A stretch of 64,000 nt of DNA from Eutreptiella sp. 'Long Island Sound 2002' (GCA_964036045.1 OZ038379.1:68726719-68790718); one strand, 5' to 3'; counted from the stretch's first letter, positions 9,876 to 25,400 are shown. Notes: a model not told the origin generated them from the letters alone. Numbers and translations: made by a program.

Positions 9876-12800
9876 ACACCCGATACCAAAACAAGATGAC
9901 AAACACATAAATACGGCCCAAAACATGCTTCACATACCTTGGATGGTCTTTTCAGAAGGTCACGGTATCAAAAAAAATAAGTTTCCAAAACTTCCATTTT
10001 TCAGCTGCCCAAGGTGAAAAGGTGCAGAAGCAGGTTGTGTACCAATCCCTTGGGACACCCGCCCCGCGCACCCAATACCAACATAAGATGACAAGCACAT
10101 AAATACGGCCCAAAACATGCTTTACATACCTTGGATAGTCTTTTCAGAAGATCACGGTATTAAAAAAAAATAAGTTTCGAAAACTACAATTTTTCAGCTG
10201 CCCAAGGTGAAAAACTACAGAAGCGGGTTGTGTACCAATCCCTTGGGACACCCGCCCCGCGCACCCGATACCAAAACAAGATGACAAACACATAAATACG
10301 GCCCAAAACATAGTTTACCTACCTTGGATGGTCTTTTCAGCAGATCACGGTATCAAAAAAAATAAGTTTCCAAAACTTCAATTTTTCGGCTGCCCAAGGT
10401 GAAAAACTACAGAAGCAGGTTGTGTACCAATCCCTTGGGACACCCGCCCCGCGCACCCAATACCAAAATAAAATGACAAACACATAAATAGGGCCCAAAA
10501 CATGCTTTACATACCTTGGATGGTGATTTCAGATGATAACGGTATAAATAAAAAATGTGTTTTGGAGACTTCGATTTTTCAGCTGCCCAAGGTGAAAAAC
10601 TACAAAAGCAGGTTGTGTACCAATCCCTTGGAACACCCGCCCCGCGCACCCAATACCAAAATAAGATGACAAACACATAAATACGGCCCAAAACATGCTT
10701 TACATACCTTGGATGGTCTTTTTAGAAGGTCCTGGTATCAAAAAAAAATAAGTTTCGAAAACTTCGATTTTTGAGCTGCCCAAGGTGAAAAACTACAGAA
10801 GCGGGTTGTGTACCAATCCCTTGGGACACCTGCCCCGCGCACCCGATACCAAAATAAGATGACAAACACGTAAATACGGCCCAAAACATGCTTTACATAC
10901 CTTGGATGGTCATTTGAGATGATCACGGTATTAAAAAAAATCGGTTTCGAAAACTCTGATTTTTGAGCTGCCCAAGGTGAAAAACTACAGAAGCGGGTTG
11001 TGTACCCATCCCTTGGGACACCCGCCCCGCGCACCCAATACCAAAATAAGATGACAAACACATAAATACGTCCCAAAACATGCTTTACATACCTTAGATG
11101 GTCATTTCAGATGATAACAGTATAAAAAAAAAATAAGTTTTGAAAACTTCGATTTTTCAGCTGCCCAAGGTCAAAAACTGCAAAAGCAGGTTGTGTACCA
11201 ATCCCTTGGGACGGCCGCCCCGCGCACCCAATACCAAAACAAGATGACAAACACATAAATGCTGCCCAATACATGCTTCACATACCTTGGATGGTCACGT
11301 CACATGACCACGGTATTAAAAAAAATAAGTTTTGAAAACTTCGATTTTTGAGCTGCCCGAGGTGAAAAGCTGCAAATGCAGGTTGTGTACCAATCCCTTG
11401 GGACACCCGCCCCGCGCACCAAATACCAAAATAAGATGACAAACACATAAATACGGCCCAAAACATGCTTCACATACCTTGGATGGTCATTTCAGAAGAG
11501 GACGGTATTAAAAAAAATAAGTTTTGAAAACTTCGATTTTTCAGCTGCCCAAGGTGAAAAACTACAGAAGCAGGTTGTGTACCAATCCCTTGGGACACCC
11601 GCCCCGCGCACCCAATACCAAAATAAGATGACAAGCACATAAAGACTGCCCAATACATGCTTCACATACCTTGGATGGTCACGTCACATGACCACGGTAT
11701 TAAAAAAAATAAGTTTTGAAAACTTCGATTTTTGAGCTGCCCGAGGTGAAAAACTGCAAAAGCAGGTTGTGTACCAATCCCTTGGGACACCCGCCCCGCG
11801 CATCCAATACCAAAATAAGATAACAAACACATAAATACGGCCCAAAACATGCTTTACATACCTTGGATGGTCATTTCAGATGATCACGGTATCAAAAGAA
11901 AAACTTTCGAAAACTTCAATTTTTCAGCTGCCCAAGGTGAAAAACTACAGAAGCAGGTTGTGTACCAATCCCTTGGGACACCCGCCCCGCGCACCTAATA
12001 CCAAAATAAGATGACAAACACATAAATACGGCCCAAAAAATGCTTTACATACCTTGGATGGTCATTTCAGATGATAACGGTATCAAAAAAAAATAAGTTT
12101 CGAAAACTGCAATTTTTGAGCTGCCTGAGGTGAAAAACTACAGAAGCAGGTTGTGTACCAATCCCTTGGGACACCCGCCCCGCGCACCCAATACCAAAAC
12201 AAAATGACAAACACATAAACACTGCCCAATACATGCTTCACATACCTTGGATGGTCACGTCACATGACCAAGGTATTAAAAAAAAAAGTTTCGAAAAATT
12301 CGATTTTTTAGCTGCCCGAGGTGAAAAACTGCAAAAGCAGGTTGTGTACCAATCCCTTGGGACACCCGCCCCGCGCACCCAACACCAAAATAAGATGACA
12401 AACACATAAATACGGCCCAAAACATGCTTTACATACCTTGGATGGTCATTTCAGATGATCACGGTATCAAAAAAAAAATAAGTTTCGAAAACTTCGATTT
12501 CTCAGCTGCCCAAGGTGAAAAACTACAGAAGCAGGTTGTGTACCGATCCCTCGGGACACCCGCCCCGCGCACTCGATACCAAAATAAGATGACAAGCACA
12601 TAAAGACTGCCCAATACATGCTTCACATACCTTGGATGGTCACGTCACATGACCACGGTATTAAAAAAAATAAGTTTGGAAAACTTCAATTTTTGAGCTG
12701 CCCCAGGTGAAAAGCTGCAGAAGCAGGTTGTGTACCAATCCCTTGGGACACCCGCCCCGCGCACCCAATACCAAAATAAGATGACAAACACATAAATACG

Positions 12801-14449
12801 GCCCAAAACATGCTTTACATACCTTGGATGGTCACGTCACATGACCAAGGTATTAAAAAAAAAAGTTTCGAAAACTTCGATTTTTCAGCTGCCCGAGGTG
12901 AAAAGCTGCAAAAGCAGGTTGTGTACCAATCCCTTGGGACACCCGCCCCGCGCACCCAATACCAAAATAAGATGACAAACACATAAACACGGCCCAAAAC
13001 ATGCTTTACATACCTTGGATGGTCATTTCAGATGATCACGGTATCAAAAAAAAATAAGTTTCGAAAACTGCAATTTTTCAGCTGCCCAAGGTGAAAAACC
13101 ACAGAAGCAGGTTGTGTACCAATCCCTTGGGACACCCGCCCTGCGCACTCGATACCAAAAAAAGATGACAAACACATAAAGACTGCCCAATACATGCTTC
13201 ACATACCTTGGATGGTCACGTCACATGACCACGGTATTAAAAAAAATAAGTTTCGAAAACTTCGATTTTTGAGCTGCCCGAGGTGAAAAACTGCAAAAGC
13301 AGGTTGTGTACCAATCCCTTGGGACACCCGCCCCGCGCACCCAATACCAAAATAAGATGACAAACACATAAATACGGCCCGAAACATGCTTTACATACCT
13401 TGGATGGTCATTTCAGATGATAACGGTATCAAAAAAAAAATAAGTTTCGAAAACTGCAATTTTTGAGCTGCCCGAGGTGAAAAACTACAGAAGCAGGTTG
13501 TGTACCAATCCGTTGGGACACCCGCCCTGCGCACCCAATACCAAAATAAGATGACAAACACATAAATACGGCCCAAAACATGCTTTACATACCTTGGATG
13601 GTCATTTCAGATGATAACGGTATCAAAAAAAAATAAGTTTCGAAAACTGCAATTTTTGAGCTGCCCGAGGTGAAAAACTACAGAAGCAGGTTGTGTACCA
13701 ATCCCTTGGGACACCCGCCCCGCGCACCCGATACCAAAACAAAATGACAAACACATAAATACTGCCCAATACATGCTTCACATACCTTGGATGGTCACGT
13801 CACATGACCACGGTATTAAAAAAAATAAGTTTCGAAAACTTCGATTTTTGAGCTGCCCGAGGTGAAAAACTGCAAAAGCAGGTTGTGTACCAATCCCTTG
13901 GGACACCCGCCCCGCGCACCCAATACCAAAATAAGATGACAAACACATAAATACGGCCCAAAACATGCTTTACATACCTTGGATGGTCATTTGAGATGAT
14001 CACGGTATCAAAAAAAATAGATTTCGAGAACTCCGATTTTTCAGCTGCCCAGGGTGAAAAACTGCAAAAGCAGGTTGTGTACCAATCCCTTGGGACACCC
14101 GCCCCGCGCACCCAATACCAAAACAAGATGACAAACACATAAATACGGCCCAAAACATGCTTTACATACCTTGGATGGTCATTTCAGATGATAACGGTAT
14201 CAAAAAAAAATAAGTTTCGAAAACTGCAATTTTTGAGCTGCCCGAGGTGAAAAACTACAGAAGCAGGTTGTGTACCAATCCCTTGGGACACCCGCCCCGC
14301 GCACCCGATACCAAAACAAAATGACAAACACATAAATACTGCCCAATACATGCTTCACATACCTTGGATGGTCACGTCACATGACCACGGTATTAAAAAA
14401 AATAAGTTTCGAAAACTTCGATTTTTGAGCTGCCCGAGGTGAAAAACTG

Positions 14450-17400
14450 CAAAAGCAGGTTGTGTACCAATCCCTTGGGACACCCGCCCCGCGCACAAAA
14501 TACCAAAATAAGATTACAAACACATAAATACGGCCCAAAACATGCTTTACATACCTTGGATGGTCTTTTCAGAAGATCACGGTATTAAAAAAAATAGGTT
14601 TCGAAAAATCGGATTTTTCAGCTGCCCAGAGTGAAAAACTACAGAAGCAGGTTGTGTACCAATCCCTTGGGACACCCGCCCCGCGCACCCAATACCAAAA
14701 CAAGATGACAAACACATAAATGCGGCCCAAAACATGCTTTACATACCTTGGATGGTCATTTCAGATGATAACGGTATCAAAAAAAAATAGATTTCGAAAA
14801 CTTTGATTTTTCAGCTGCCCAAAATGAAAAACTGCATAAGCAGGTGGTGTACCAATCCCTTGGGACACCCGCCCCGCGCACCCAATACCAAAATAAGATG
14901 ACAAACACATAAATACGGCCCAAAACATGCTTTACATACCTTGGATGGTCATTTCAGATGATAACGGTATCAAAAAAAAATAGATTTCGAAAACTTCGAT
15001 TTTTCAGCTGCCCAAAATGAAAAACTGCAGAAGCAGGTGGTGTACCAATCCCTTGGGACACCCGCCCCGCGCACCCAATACCAAAATAAGATGACAAACA
15101 CATAAATACGGCCCAAAACATGCTTTACATACCTTGGATGGTCATTTCAGATGACAACGGTATCAAAAATAAAATAAGTTTTGAAAACTTCGATTTTTCA
15201 GCTGCCCAAGGTGAAAAACTACAGAAGCAGGTTGTGTACCAATCCCTTGGGACACCCGCCCCGCGCACCCAATACCAAAACAAGATGACAAACACATAAA
15301 TACTGCCCAATACATGCTTCACATACCTGGGATGGTCACGTGAGATAACCACGGTATTAAAAAAAATAAGTTTCGAAAACTTCAATTTTTGAGCTGCCCG
15401 AGGTGAAAAACTGCAAAAGCAGGTTGTGTACCAATCCCTTGGGACACCGGCCCCGCGCACCCAATACCAAACTAAGATGACAAACACATAAATACGGCCC
15501 AAAACATGCTTTACATACCTTGGATGGTCATTTCACATGATAACGGTATCAAAAAAAAATAAGTTTCGAAAACTTCCATTTTTCAGCTGCCCAAGGTGAA
15601 AAACTACAGAAGCAGGTTGTGTACCAATCCCTTGGGACACCCGCCCCGCGCACCCAATACCAAAACAAGATGACAAACACATAAATACTGCCCAAAACAT
15701 GCTTCACATACCTTGGATGGTCACGTGAGATGACCACGGTATCAAAAAAAATAAGTTTCGAAAACTTCAATTTTTCAGCTGCCCAAGGTGAAAAACTCCA
15801 GAAGCAGGTTGTGTACCAATCCCTTGGGACACCCGCCCCGCGCACCCAATACCAAAATAAAATGACAAACACATAAATAGGGCCCAAAACATGCTTTACA
15901 TACCTTGGATGGTCATTTCAGATGATAACGGTATCAAAAAAAAATAAGTTTCGAAAACTGCAATTTTTGAGCTGCCCGAGGTGAAAAACTACAGAAGCAG
16001 GTTGTGTACCAATCCCTTGGGACACCGGCCCCGCGCACCCGATACCAAAACAAAATGACAAACACATAAATACTGCCCAATACATGCTTCACATACCTTG
16101 GATGGTCACGTCACATGACCACGGTATCAAAAAAAATAAGTTTCGAAAACTTCGATTTTTGAGCTGCCCGAGGTGAAAAACTGCAAAAGCAGGTTGTGTA
16201 CCAATCCCTTGGGACACCCGCCCCGCGCACCCAATACCAAAATAAGATGACAAACACATAAATACGGCCCAAAACATGCTTTACATACCTTGGATGGTCA
16301 TTTCAGATGATCACGGTATCAAAAAAAAAAAGTTTCGAAAACTTCAATTTTTCAGCTGCCCAAGGTGAAAAACTACAGAAGCAGGTTGTGTACCAATCCC
16401 TTGGGACACCAACCCCGCGCACCCAATACCAAAATAAGATGACAAACAAATAAATACGGCCGAAAACATGCTTTACATACCTGGGATGGTCATTTCAGAT
16501 GATAACGGTATCAAAAAAAAAAGATTCGAAAACTGCAATTTTTGAGTTGCCCGAGGTGAAAAACTACAGAAGCAGGTTGTGTACCAATCCCTTGGGACCC
16601 CCGCCCCGCGCACCCAATACCAAAATAAGATGACAAACACATAAATACGGCCCAAAACATGCTTTACATACCTTGGATGGTCATTTCAGATGATAACGGT
16701 ATCAAAAAAAATAGATTTCGAAAACTCCGATTTTTCAGCTGCCCAGGGTGAAAAACTGCAAAAGCAGGTTGTGTACCAATCCCTTGGGACACCCGCCCCG
16801 CGCACCCAATACCAAAACAAGATGACAAACACATAAATACGGCCCAAAACATGCTTTACATACCTGAGATGGTCATTGGAGATGATAACGGTATCAAAAA
16901 AAAAATAGATTTCGAAAACTCCGATTTTTCAGCTGCCCAGGGTGAAAAACTGCAAAAGCAGGTTGTGTACCAATCCCTTGGGAAACCCGCCCCGCGCGCC
17001 CAAAACCAAAACAAGATGACAAACACATAAATACGGCCCAAAACATGCTTTACCTACCTTGGATGGTCTTTTCAGAAAATCACAGTATCAAAGAAAAAAA
17101 TAAGTTTCGAAAACTTCGATTTTTCAGCTGCCCGAGGTGAAAAACTACAGAAGCAGGTTGTGTACCAATCCCTTGGGACACCCGCCCCGCGCACCCAATA
17201 CCAAAATAAGATGACAAACACATAAATACTGCCCAATACATGCTTCACATACCTTGGATGGTCACGTCACATGACCACGGTATTAAAAAAAAAAGTTTCG
17301 AAAACTTCGATTTGTGAGCTGCCCGAGGTGAAAAACTGCAAAAGCAGGTTGTGTACCAATCCCTTGGGACACCCGCCCCGCGCACCCAATACCAAAATAA

Positions 17401-19200
17401 GATGACAAACACATAAATACTGCCCAATACATGCTTCACATACCTTGGATGGTCACGTCACATGACCACGGTATTAAAAAAAACTAAGTTTCGAAAACTT
17501 CAATTTTTCAGCTGCCCAAGGTGAAAAACTGCAGAAGCAGGTTGTGTACCAATCCCTTGGGACACCCGCCCCGCGCACCCAATACCAAAACAAGATGACA
17601 AACACATAAATACGGCCCAAAACATGCTTTACATACCTTAGATGGTCATTTCAGATGATAACGGTATCAAAAAAAAATAGCTTTCGAAAACTTCGATTTT
17701 TCAGCTGCCCAAGGTGAAAAACTGCAAAAGCAGGTGGTGTACCAATCCCTTGGGACACCCGCCCCGCGCACCCAATACCAAAATAAGATGACACACACAT
17801 AAATACGGCCCAAAACATGCTTTACATACCTTGGATGGTCATTTCAGATGATAACGGTATCAAAAAAAAATAAGTTTCGAGGACTTCGATTTTTCAGCTG
17901 CCCAAGGTGAAAAACTACAGAAGCAGGTTGTGTACCAATCCCTTGGGACACCCGCCCCGCGCACCCAATACCAAAACAAGATGACATACACATAAATACT
18001 GCCCAATACATGCTTCACATACCTTGGATGGTCACGTGAGATAACCACGGTATTAAAAAAAATCAGTTTCGAAAACTTCAATTTTGGAGCTGCCCGAGGT
18101 GAAAAACTGCAAAAGCAGGTTGTGTACCAATCCCTTGGGACACCCGCCCCGCGCACAAAATACCAAAATAAGATTACAAACACATAAATACGGCCCGAAA
18201 CATGCTTTACATACCTTGGATGGTCTTTTCAGAAGATCACGGTATTAAAAAAAATAGGTTTCGAAAAATCGGATTTTTCAGCTGCCCAGAGTGAAAAACT
18301 ACAGAAGCAGGTTGTGTACCAATCCCTTGGGACACCCGCCCCGCGCACCCAATACCAAAACAAGATGACAAACACATAAATGCGGCCCAAAACATGCTTT
18401 ACATACCTTGGATGGTCATTTCAGATGATAACGGTATCAAAAAAAAATAGATTTCGAAAACTTCGATTTTTCAGCTGCCCAAGGTGAAAAACTGCAGAAG
18501 CAGGTGGTGTACCAATCCCTTGGGACACCCGCCCCGCGCACCCAATACCAAAACAAGATGACAAACACATAAATACTGCCCAATACATGCTTCACATACC
18601 TGGGATGGTCACGTGAGATAACCACGGTATTAAAAAAAATAAGTTTCGAAAACTTCAATTTTTGAGCTGCCCGAGGTGAAAAACTGCAAAAGCAGGTTGT
18701 GTACCAATCCCTTGGGACACCGGCCCCGCGCACCCAATACCAAAATAAGATGACAAACACATAAATACGGCCCAAAACATGCTTTACATACCTTGGATGG
18801 TCATTTCACATGATAACGGTATCAAAAAAAAATAAGTTTCGAAAACTTCCATTTTTCAGCTGCCCAAGGTGAAAAACTACAGAAGCAGGTTGTGTACCAA
18901 TCCCTTGGGACACCCGCCCCGCGGACCCAATACCAAAACAAGATGACAAACACATAAATACTGCCCAAAACATGCTTCACATACCTTGGATGGTCAGGTG
19001 AGATGACCACGGTATCAAAAAAAATAAGTTTCGAAAACTTGAATTTTTCAGCTGCCCAAGGTGAAAAACTCCAGAAGCAGGTTGTGTACCAATCCCTTGG
19101 GACACCCGCCCCGCGCACCCAATACCAAAATAAGATGACAAGCACACAAATACGGCCCAAAACATGCTTTACATACCTTGGATGGTCATTTCAGATGATC
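14450..19200 (+). repeat. Long-range segmental duplication inside the array (offset 3,660 then 3,273 bp)
   Basis: Sequence at about 14,450-14,820 recurs at +3,660 (18,110-18,480), including the rare GCGCACAAAATACC and AGATTACAAACAC variants. Sequence at about 15,250-15,950 recurs at +3,273 (18,523-19,223), including the rare CATACCTGGGATGG and GGCCCCGCGC variants. The drop in offset corresponds to loss of two monomers (about 387 bp) in one copy. Offsets are about 19 and 17 monomers. Confidence 0.75.
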
Positions 19201-22200
19201 ACGGTATCAAAAAAAAAATAGATTTCGAAAACTTCGATTTTTCAGCTGCCCAAGGTGAAAAACTGCAAAAGCAGGTTGTGTACCAATCCCTTGGGAAACC
19301 CGCCCCGCGCACCCAATACCAAAATAAGATGACAAACACATAAATACGGCCCAAAACATGCTTTACCTACCTTGGATGGTCTTTTCAGAAGATCACGGTA
19401 TTAAAAAAAATAAGTTTCGAAAACTTCCATTTTTCAGCTGCCCAAGGTGAAAAACTGCAGAAGCAGGTTGTGTACCAATCCCTTGGGACACCCCCCCCGC
19501 GCACCCGATACCAAAGTAAGATGACAAACACATAAATACTGCCCAATACAAGCTTCACATACCTTGGATGGTCACGTCACATGACCAATGTATGAAAAAA
19601 AAGTTTCGAAAACTTCGATTTTTTAGCTGCCCGAGGTGAAAAACTGCAAAAGCAGGTTGTGTACCAATCCCTTGGGACACCCGCCCCGCGCACCCAATAC
19701 CAAAATGAGATGACAAACACATAAATACGGCCCAAAACATGCTTTACATACCTTGGATGGTCATTTCAGATTATAACGGTATCAAAAAAAAAATAAGTTT
19801 CGAAAACTTCAATTTTTGAGCTGCCCGAGGTGAAAAACTGCAAAAGCAGGTTGTGTACCAATCCCTTGGGACACCCGCCCCGCGCACCCAAAACCAAAAC
19901 AAAATGACAAACACATAAATACGGCCCAAAACATGCTTTACATGCCTTGGATGGTCATTTCAGATTATAACGGTATCAAAAAAAAATAAGATTCGAAAAC
20001 TTCGATTTTTCAGCTGCCCAAGGTGAAAAACTGCAGAAGCAGGTTGTGTACCAATCCCTTGGGACACCCGCCCCGCGCACCCAAAACCAAAACAAGATGA
20101 CAAACACATAAATGCTGCCCAATACATGCTTCACATACCTTGGATGGTCACGTGAGATAACCACGGTATTAAAAAAAATAAGTTTCGAAAACTTCGATTT
20201 TTGAGCTGCCCAAGGTGAAAAATTGCAGAAGCAGGTTGTGTACCAATCCCTTGGGACACCTACCCCGCGCACCCAATACCAAAATAAGATGACAAACACA
20301 TAAATACGGCCCAAAACATGCTTTACATACCTTGGATGGTCATTTCAGATGATAACGGTATCAAAAAAAAAAATAAGTTTCGAAAACTTCAATTTTTCAG
20401 CTGCCCAGAGTGAAAAACTACAGAAGCAGGTTGTGTACCGATCCCTTGGGACACCCGCCCCGCGCACCCAATACCAAAATAAGATGACAAGCACATAAAT
20501 ACGGCCCAAAACATGCTTTACCTACCTTGGATGGTCTTTTGAGAAGATCACCGTATTAAAAAAAATAAGTTTCGAAAACTTCCATTTTTCAGCTGCCCAA
20601 GGTGAAAAACTGCAAAAGCAGGTTGTGTACCAATCCCTTGGGACACCCGCCCCGCGCACCCAATACCAAAACAAGATGACAAACACATAAATACGGCCCA
20701 AAACATGCTTTACCTACCTTGGATGGTCTTTTCAGTAGATCAGGGTTTCAAAAAAAAAATAAGTTTCGAAAACTTCGATTTTTCAGCTGCCCAAGGTGAA
20801 AAACTACAGAAGCAGGTTGTGTACCAATCCCTTGGGACACCCGCCCCGCGCACCCGATACCAAAGTAAAATGACAAACACATGAATACTGCCCAATACAT
20901 GCTTCACATACCTTGGATGGTCACGTCACATGACCACGGTATTAAAAAAATAAGTTTCCAAAACTTCAATTTTTCAGCTGCCCAAGGTGAAAAACTACAG
21001 AAGCAGGTTGTGTACCAATCCCTTGGGACCCCCGCCCCGCGCACCCAATACCCAAATAAGATGACAAACACATAAATACGGCCCAAAACATCCTTTACAT
21101 ACCTTGGATGGTCATTTCAGATGATCACGGTATCAAAAAAAAATGAGTTTCGAAAACTTCGATTCTTCAGCTGCCCAAGGTGAAAAACTACAGAAGCGGG
21201 TTGTGTACCAATCCCATGGGACACCAACCCCGCGCACCCAATACCAAAATAAGATGACAAGCACATAAATACGGCCCAAAACATCCTTTACATACCTTGG
21301 ATGGTCATTTCGGATGATCACGGTATAAAAAAAAAATGACTTTCGAAAACTTCAATTTTTTAGCTGCCCAAGGTGAAAAACTACAGAAGCAGGTTGTGTA
21401 CCAATCCCATGGGACACCAACCCCGCGCACCCAATACCAAAATAAGATGACAAGCACATAAATACGGCCCAAAACATGCTTTACGTACCTTGGATGGTCA
21501 TTTCAGATGATCACGGTATCAAAAAAAAAAGTTTCGAAAACTTCCATTTTTCAGCTGCCCAAGGTGAAAAACTGCAGAAACAAGTTGTGTACCAATCCCT
21601 TGGGACACCCGCCCCGCGCACCCGATACCAAAATAAGATGACAAACACATAAATACTGCCCAAAACATGCTTTACCTACCTTGGATGGTCTTTTCAGAAG
21701 ATCACGGTATCAAAAAAAAAAGTAAGTTTCGAAAACTTCCATTTTTCAGCTGCCCAAGGTGAAAAACTACAGAAGCAGGTTGTGTACCAATCCCATGGGA
21801 CACCAACCCCGCGCACCCAATACCAAAATAAGATGACAAACACATAAATACGGCCCAAAACATGCTTTACATACCTTGGATGGTCTTTTCAGAAGATCAC
21901 GGTATCAAAAAAAAACAAAGTTTCGAAAACTTCAATTTTTCAGCTGCCCGAGGTGAAAAACCACAGAAGCAGGTTGTGTACCAATCCCTTGGGACACCCG
22001 CCCCGCGCACCCGATACCAAAATAAGATGACAAACACATAAATACTGCCCAAAACATGCTTTACCTACCTTGGATGGTCTTTTCAGAAGATCACGGTATC
22101 AAAAAAAAAAAATAAGTTTCGAAAACTTCCATTTTTCAGCTGCCCGAGGTGAAAAACTGCAGAAGCAGGTTGTGTACCAAGCCCTTGGGACCCCCGCCCC

Positions 22201-22420
22201 GCGCACCCAATACCCAAATAAGATGACAAACACATAAATACGGCCCAAAACATCCTTTACATACCTTGGATGGTCATTTCAGATGATCACGGTATCAAAA
22301 AAAAAAAATGAGTTTCGCAAACTAAGATTTTTCAGCCGCCCAAGCTGAAAAACTACAGAAGCAGGTTGTGTACCGATCCCTTGGGACACCCGCCCCGCGC
22401 ACCCAATACCAAAATAAGAT

Positions 22421-22440
22421 GACAAGCAGTCTTTTCAGAT
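22421..22440 (+). repeat. Monomer with a 40-bp internal deletion
   Basis: GATGACAAGCA is joined directly to GTCTTTTCAG at 22,428/22,429, removing the segment that normally runs from CATAAATACGG to CCTTGGATG. The next A-tract position carries a T-run variant (TTGAAATTTTTTTTTCG), related to the one near 23,411 (TTGAAATTCCTTTTTCG). Confidence 0.8.
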
Positions 22441-25400
22441 AATCACGGTATTGAAATTTTTTTTCGAAAACTGCAATTTTTCAGCTGCCCAAGGTGAAAA
22501 ACTGCAGAAGCAAGTTGTGTACCAATCATTTGGGACACCCGCCCCGCGCACCCAATCCCAAAATAAGATGACAAACACATAAATACGGCCCAAAACATGC
22601 TTCACATACCTTGGATGGTCATTTCAAATGATCATGGTATCAAAAAAAATAGATTTCGAAAACTTCGATTTTTCACCTGCCCAAGGTGAAAAACTGCAAA
22701 AGCAGGTTGTGTACCAATCCCTTGGGACACCCGCCCCGCGCACCCAATACCAAAACAAAATGACAAACACATAAATACTTCCCAATGCATGCTTCACATA
22801 TCTTGGATGGTCACGTCAGATGATCACGGTATCAAAAATGAATAACTTTCGAAAACTTCAATTTTTGAGCTGCCCCAGGTGAAAAACTGCAGAAGCAGGT
22901 TGTGTACCAATCCCTTGGGACACCCGCCCCGCGCACAAAATACCATAATCAGATGACAAACACATAAATACGGCCCAAAAGATTCTTTACATACCTTGGA
23001 TGGTCATTTCAGATGATCACGGTATTAAAAAAAAAAATTTTTGAAAACTTCAATTTTTCAGCTGCCCAAGGTGAAAAACTACAGAAGCAGGTTGTGTACC
23101 AATCCCTTGGGACACCCGCCCCGCGCACCCAATACCAAAATAAGATGACAAACACATAAATACGGCCCAAAACATGCTTCACATACCTTGGATGGTCATT
23201 TCAAATGATCATGGTATCAAAAAAAAATAGATTTCGAAAACTTCGATTTTTCACCTGCCCAAGGTGAAAAACTGCAAAAGCAGGTTGTGTACCAATCCCT
23301 TGGGACACCCGCCCCGCGCACCCAATACCAAAGGAAGATGACAAACACATAAATACGGCCCAAAACATGCTTTACATACCTTGGATGGTCTTTTCAGATG
23401 ATCACGGTATTGAAATTCCTTTTTCGAAAACTGCAATTTTTCAGCTGCCCAAGGTGAAAAACTGCAGAAGCAGGTTGTGTACGAATCCCTTGGGACACCC
23501 GCCCCGCGCACCCAATACCATAATAAGATGACAAACACATAAATACGGCCCAAAACATGCTTTACATACCTTGGATGGTCTTTTCAGAAGATCACGGTAT
23601 CAAAAAAAAATAGATTTCGAAAACTTCGATTTTTCAGCTGCGCAAGGTGAAAAACTACAGAAGCAGGTTGTGTACCATTCCCTTGGGACACCCGCCCGGC
23701 CCACCCAATACCAAAATAAGATGACAAATACATAAATACTTCCCAATACATGCTTCACATATCTTAGATGGTCACGTCGGATGATCACGGTATCAAAAAA
23801 AAAATAAATTTCGAAAACTTCAATTTTTGAGCTGCCCAAGGTGAAAAACTGCGAAAGCAGGTTGTGTACCAATCCCTTGGGACACCCGCCCCGCGCACCC
23901 AATACCATAATAAGATGACAAACACATAAATACGGCCCAAAACATGCTTTACATACCTTGGATGGTCATTTCAGATGATCACGGTATCAAAAATGAATAA
24001 CTTTCGAAAACTTCAATTTTTGAGCTGCCCCAGGTGACAAACTGCAGAAGCAGGTTGTGTACCAATCCCTTGGGACACCCGCCCCGCGCACCCAATACCA
24101 TAATAAGATGACAAACACATAAATACGGCCCAAAACATGCTTTACATACCTTGGATGGTCATTTCAGATGATCACGGTATCAAAAAAATCAGTTTCGAAA
24201 ACTTCAATTTTTGAGCTGCCCGAGGTGAAAAGCTGCAGAAGCAGGTTGTGTACCAATCCCTTGGGACACCCGCCCCGCGCACCCAATACCAAAATAAGAT
24301 GACAAGTACATAAATACGGCCCAAAACATGCTTTACATACCTTGGATGGTCATTTCAGATGATCACGGTATCAAAAAAATCAGTTTCGAAAACTTCGATT
24401 TTTGAGCTGCCCGAGGTGAAAAGCTGCAGAAGCAGGTTGTGTACCAATCCCTTGGGACACCCGCCCCGCGCACCCAATACCAAAATAAGATGACAAGTAC
24501 ATAAATACGGCCCAAAACATGCTTTACATACCTTGGATGGTCATTTCAGATGATCACGGTATCAAAAAAATCAGTTTTGAAAACTTCAATTTTTGAGCTG
24601 CCCCAGGTGAAAAACTGCAGAAGCACGTGGTGTACCAAGCCCTTGGGACACCCGCCCCGCGCACCCAATACCACAATAAGATGACAAACACATAAATACG
24701 GCCCAAAACATGCTTCACATACCTTGGATGGTCATTTCAGATGATCACGGTATCAAAAAAAAATTGATTTCGAAAAATTCGATTTTTCAGCTGCCCAAGG
24801 TGAAAAACTACAGAAGCAGGTTGTGTACCAATCCCTTGGGACACCCGCCCCGCGCACCCAATACCAAAATAAGATGACAAACACATAAATACGGCCCAAA
24901 ACATGCTTTACATACCTTGGATGGTCATTTCAGATGATCACGGTATCAAAAAAAAAAAAGGTTTTGAAAACTTCGATTTTTTAGCTGCCCAAGGTGAAAA
25001 ACTACAGAAGCAGGTTGTGTACCAATCCCTTGGGACACCCGCCCTGCGCACCAAATACCAAAATGAGATGACAAACAGATAAATACTGCCCAATGCATGC
25101 TTCACATATCTTGGATGGTCATTTCAGATGATAACGGTATCAAAAAAAATAAGATTCGAAAACTTCGATTTTTGAGCTGCCCGAGGTGAAAAACTGTAAA
25201 AGCAGGTCGTGTACCAATCCTTTGGGACACCCGCCCCGCGCACCCAATACCCAAATAAGATGACAAACACATAAATACGGCCCAAAACATGCTTTACATA
25301 CCTTGGATGGTCATTTCAAATGATAACGGTATCAAAAAAAAATAAGATTTGAAAACTTCGATTTTTTAGCTGCCCAAGGTGAAAAACTACAGAAGCAGGT

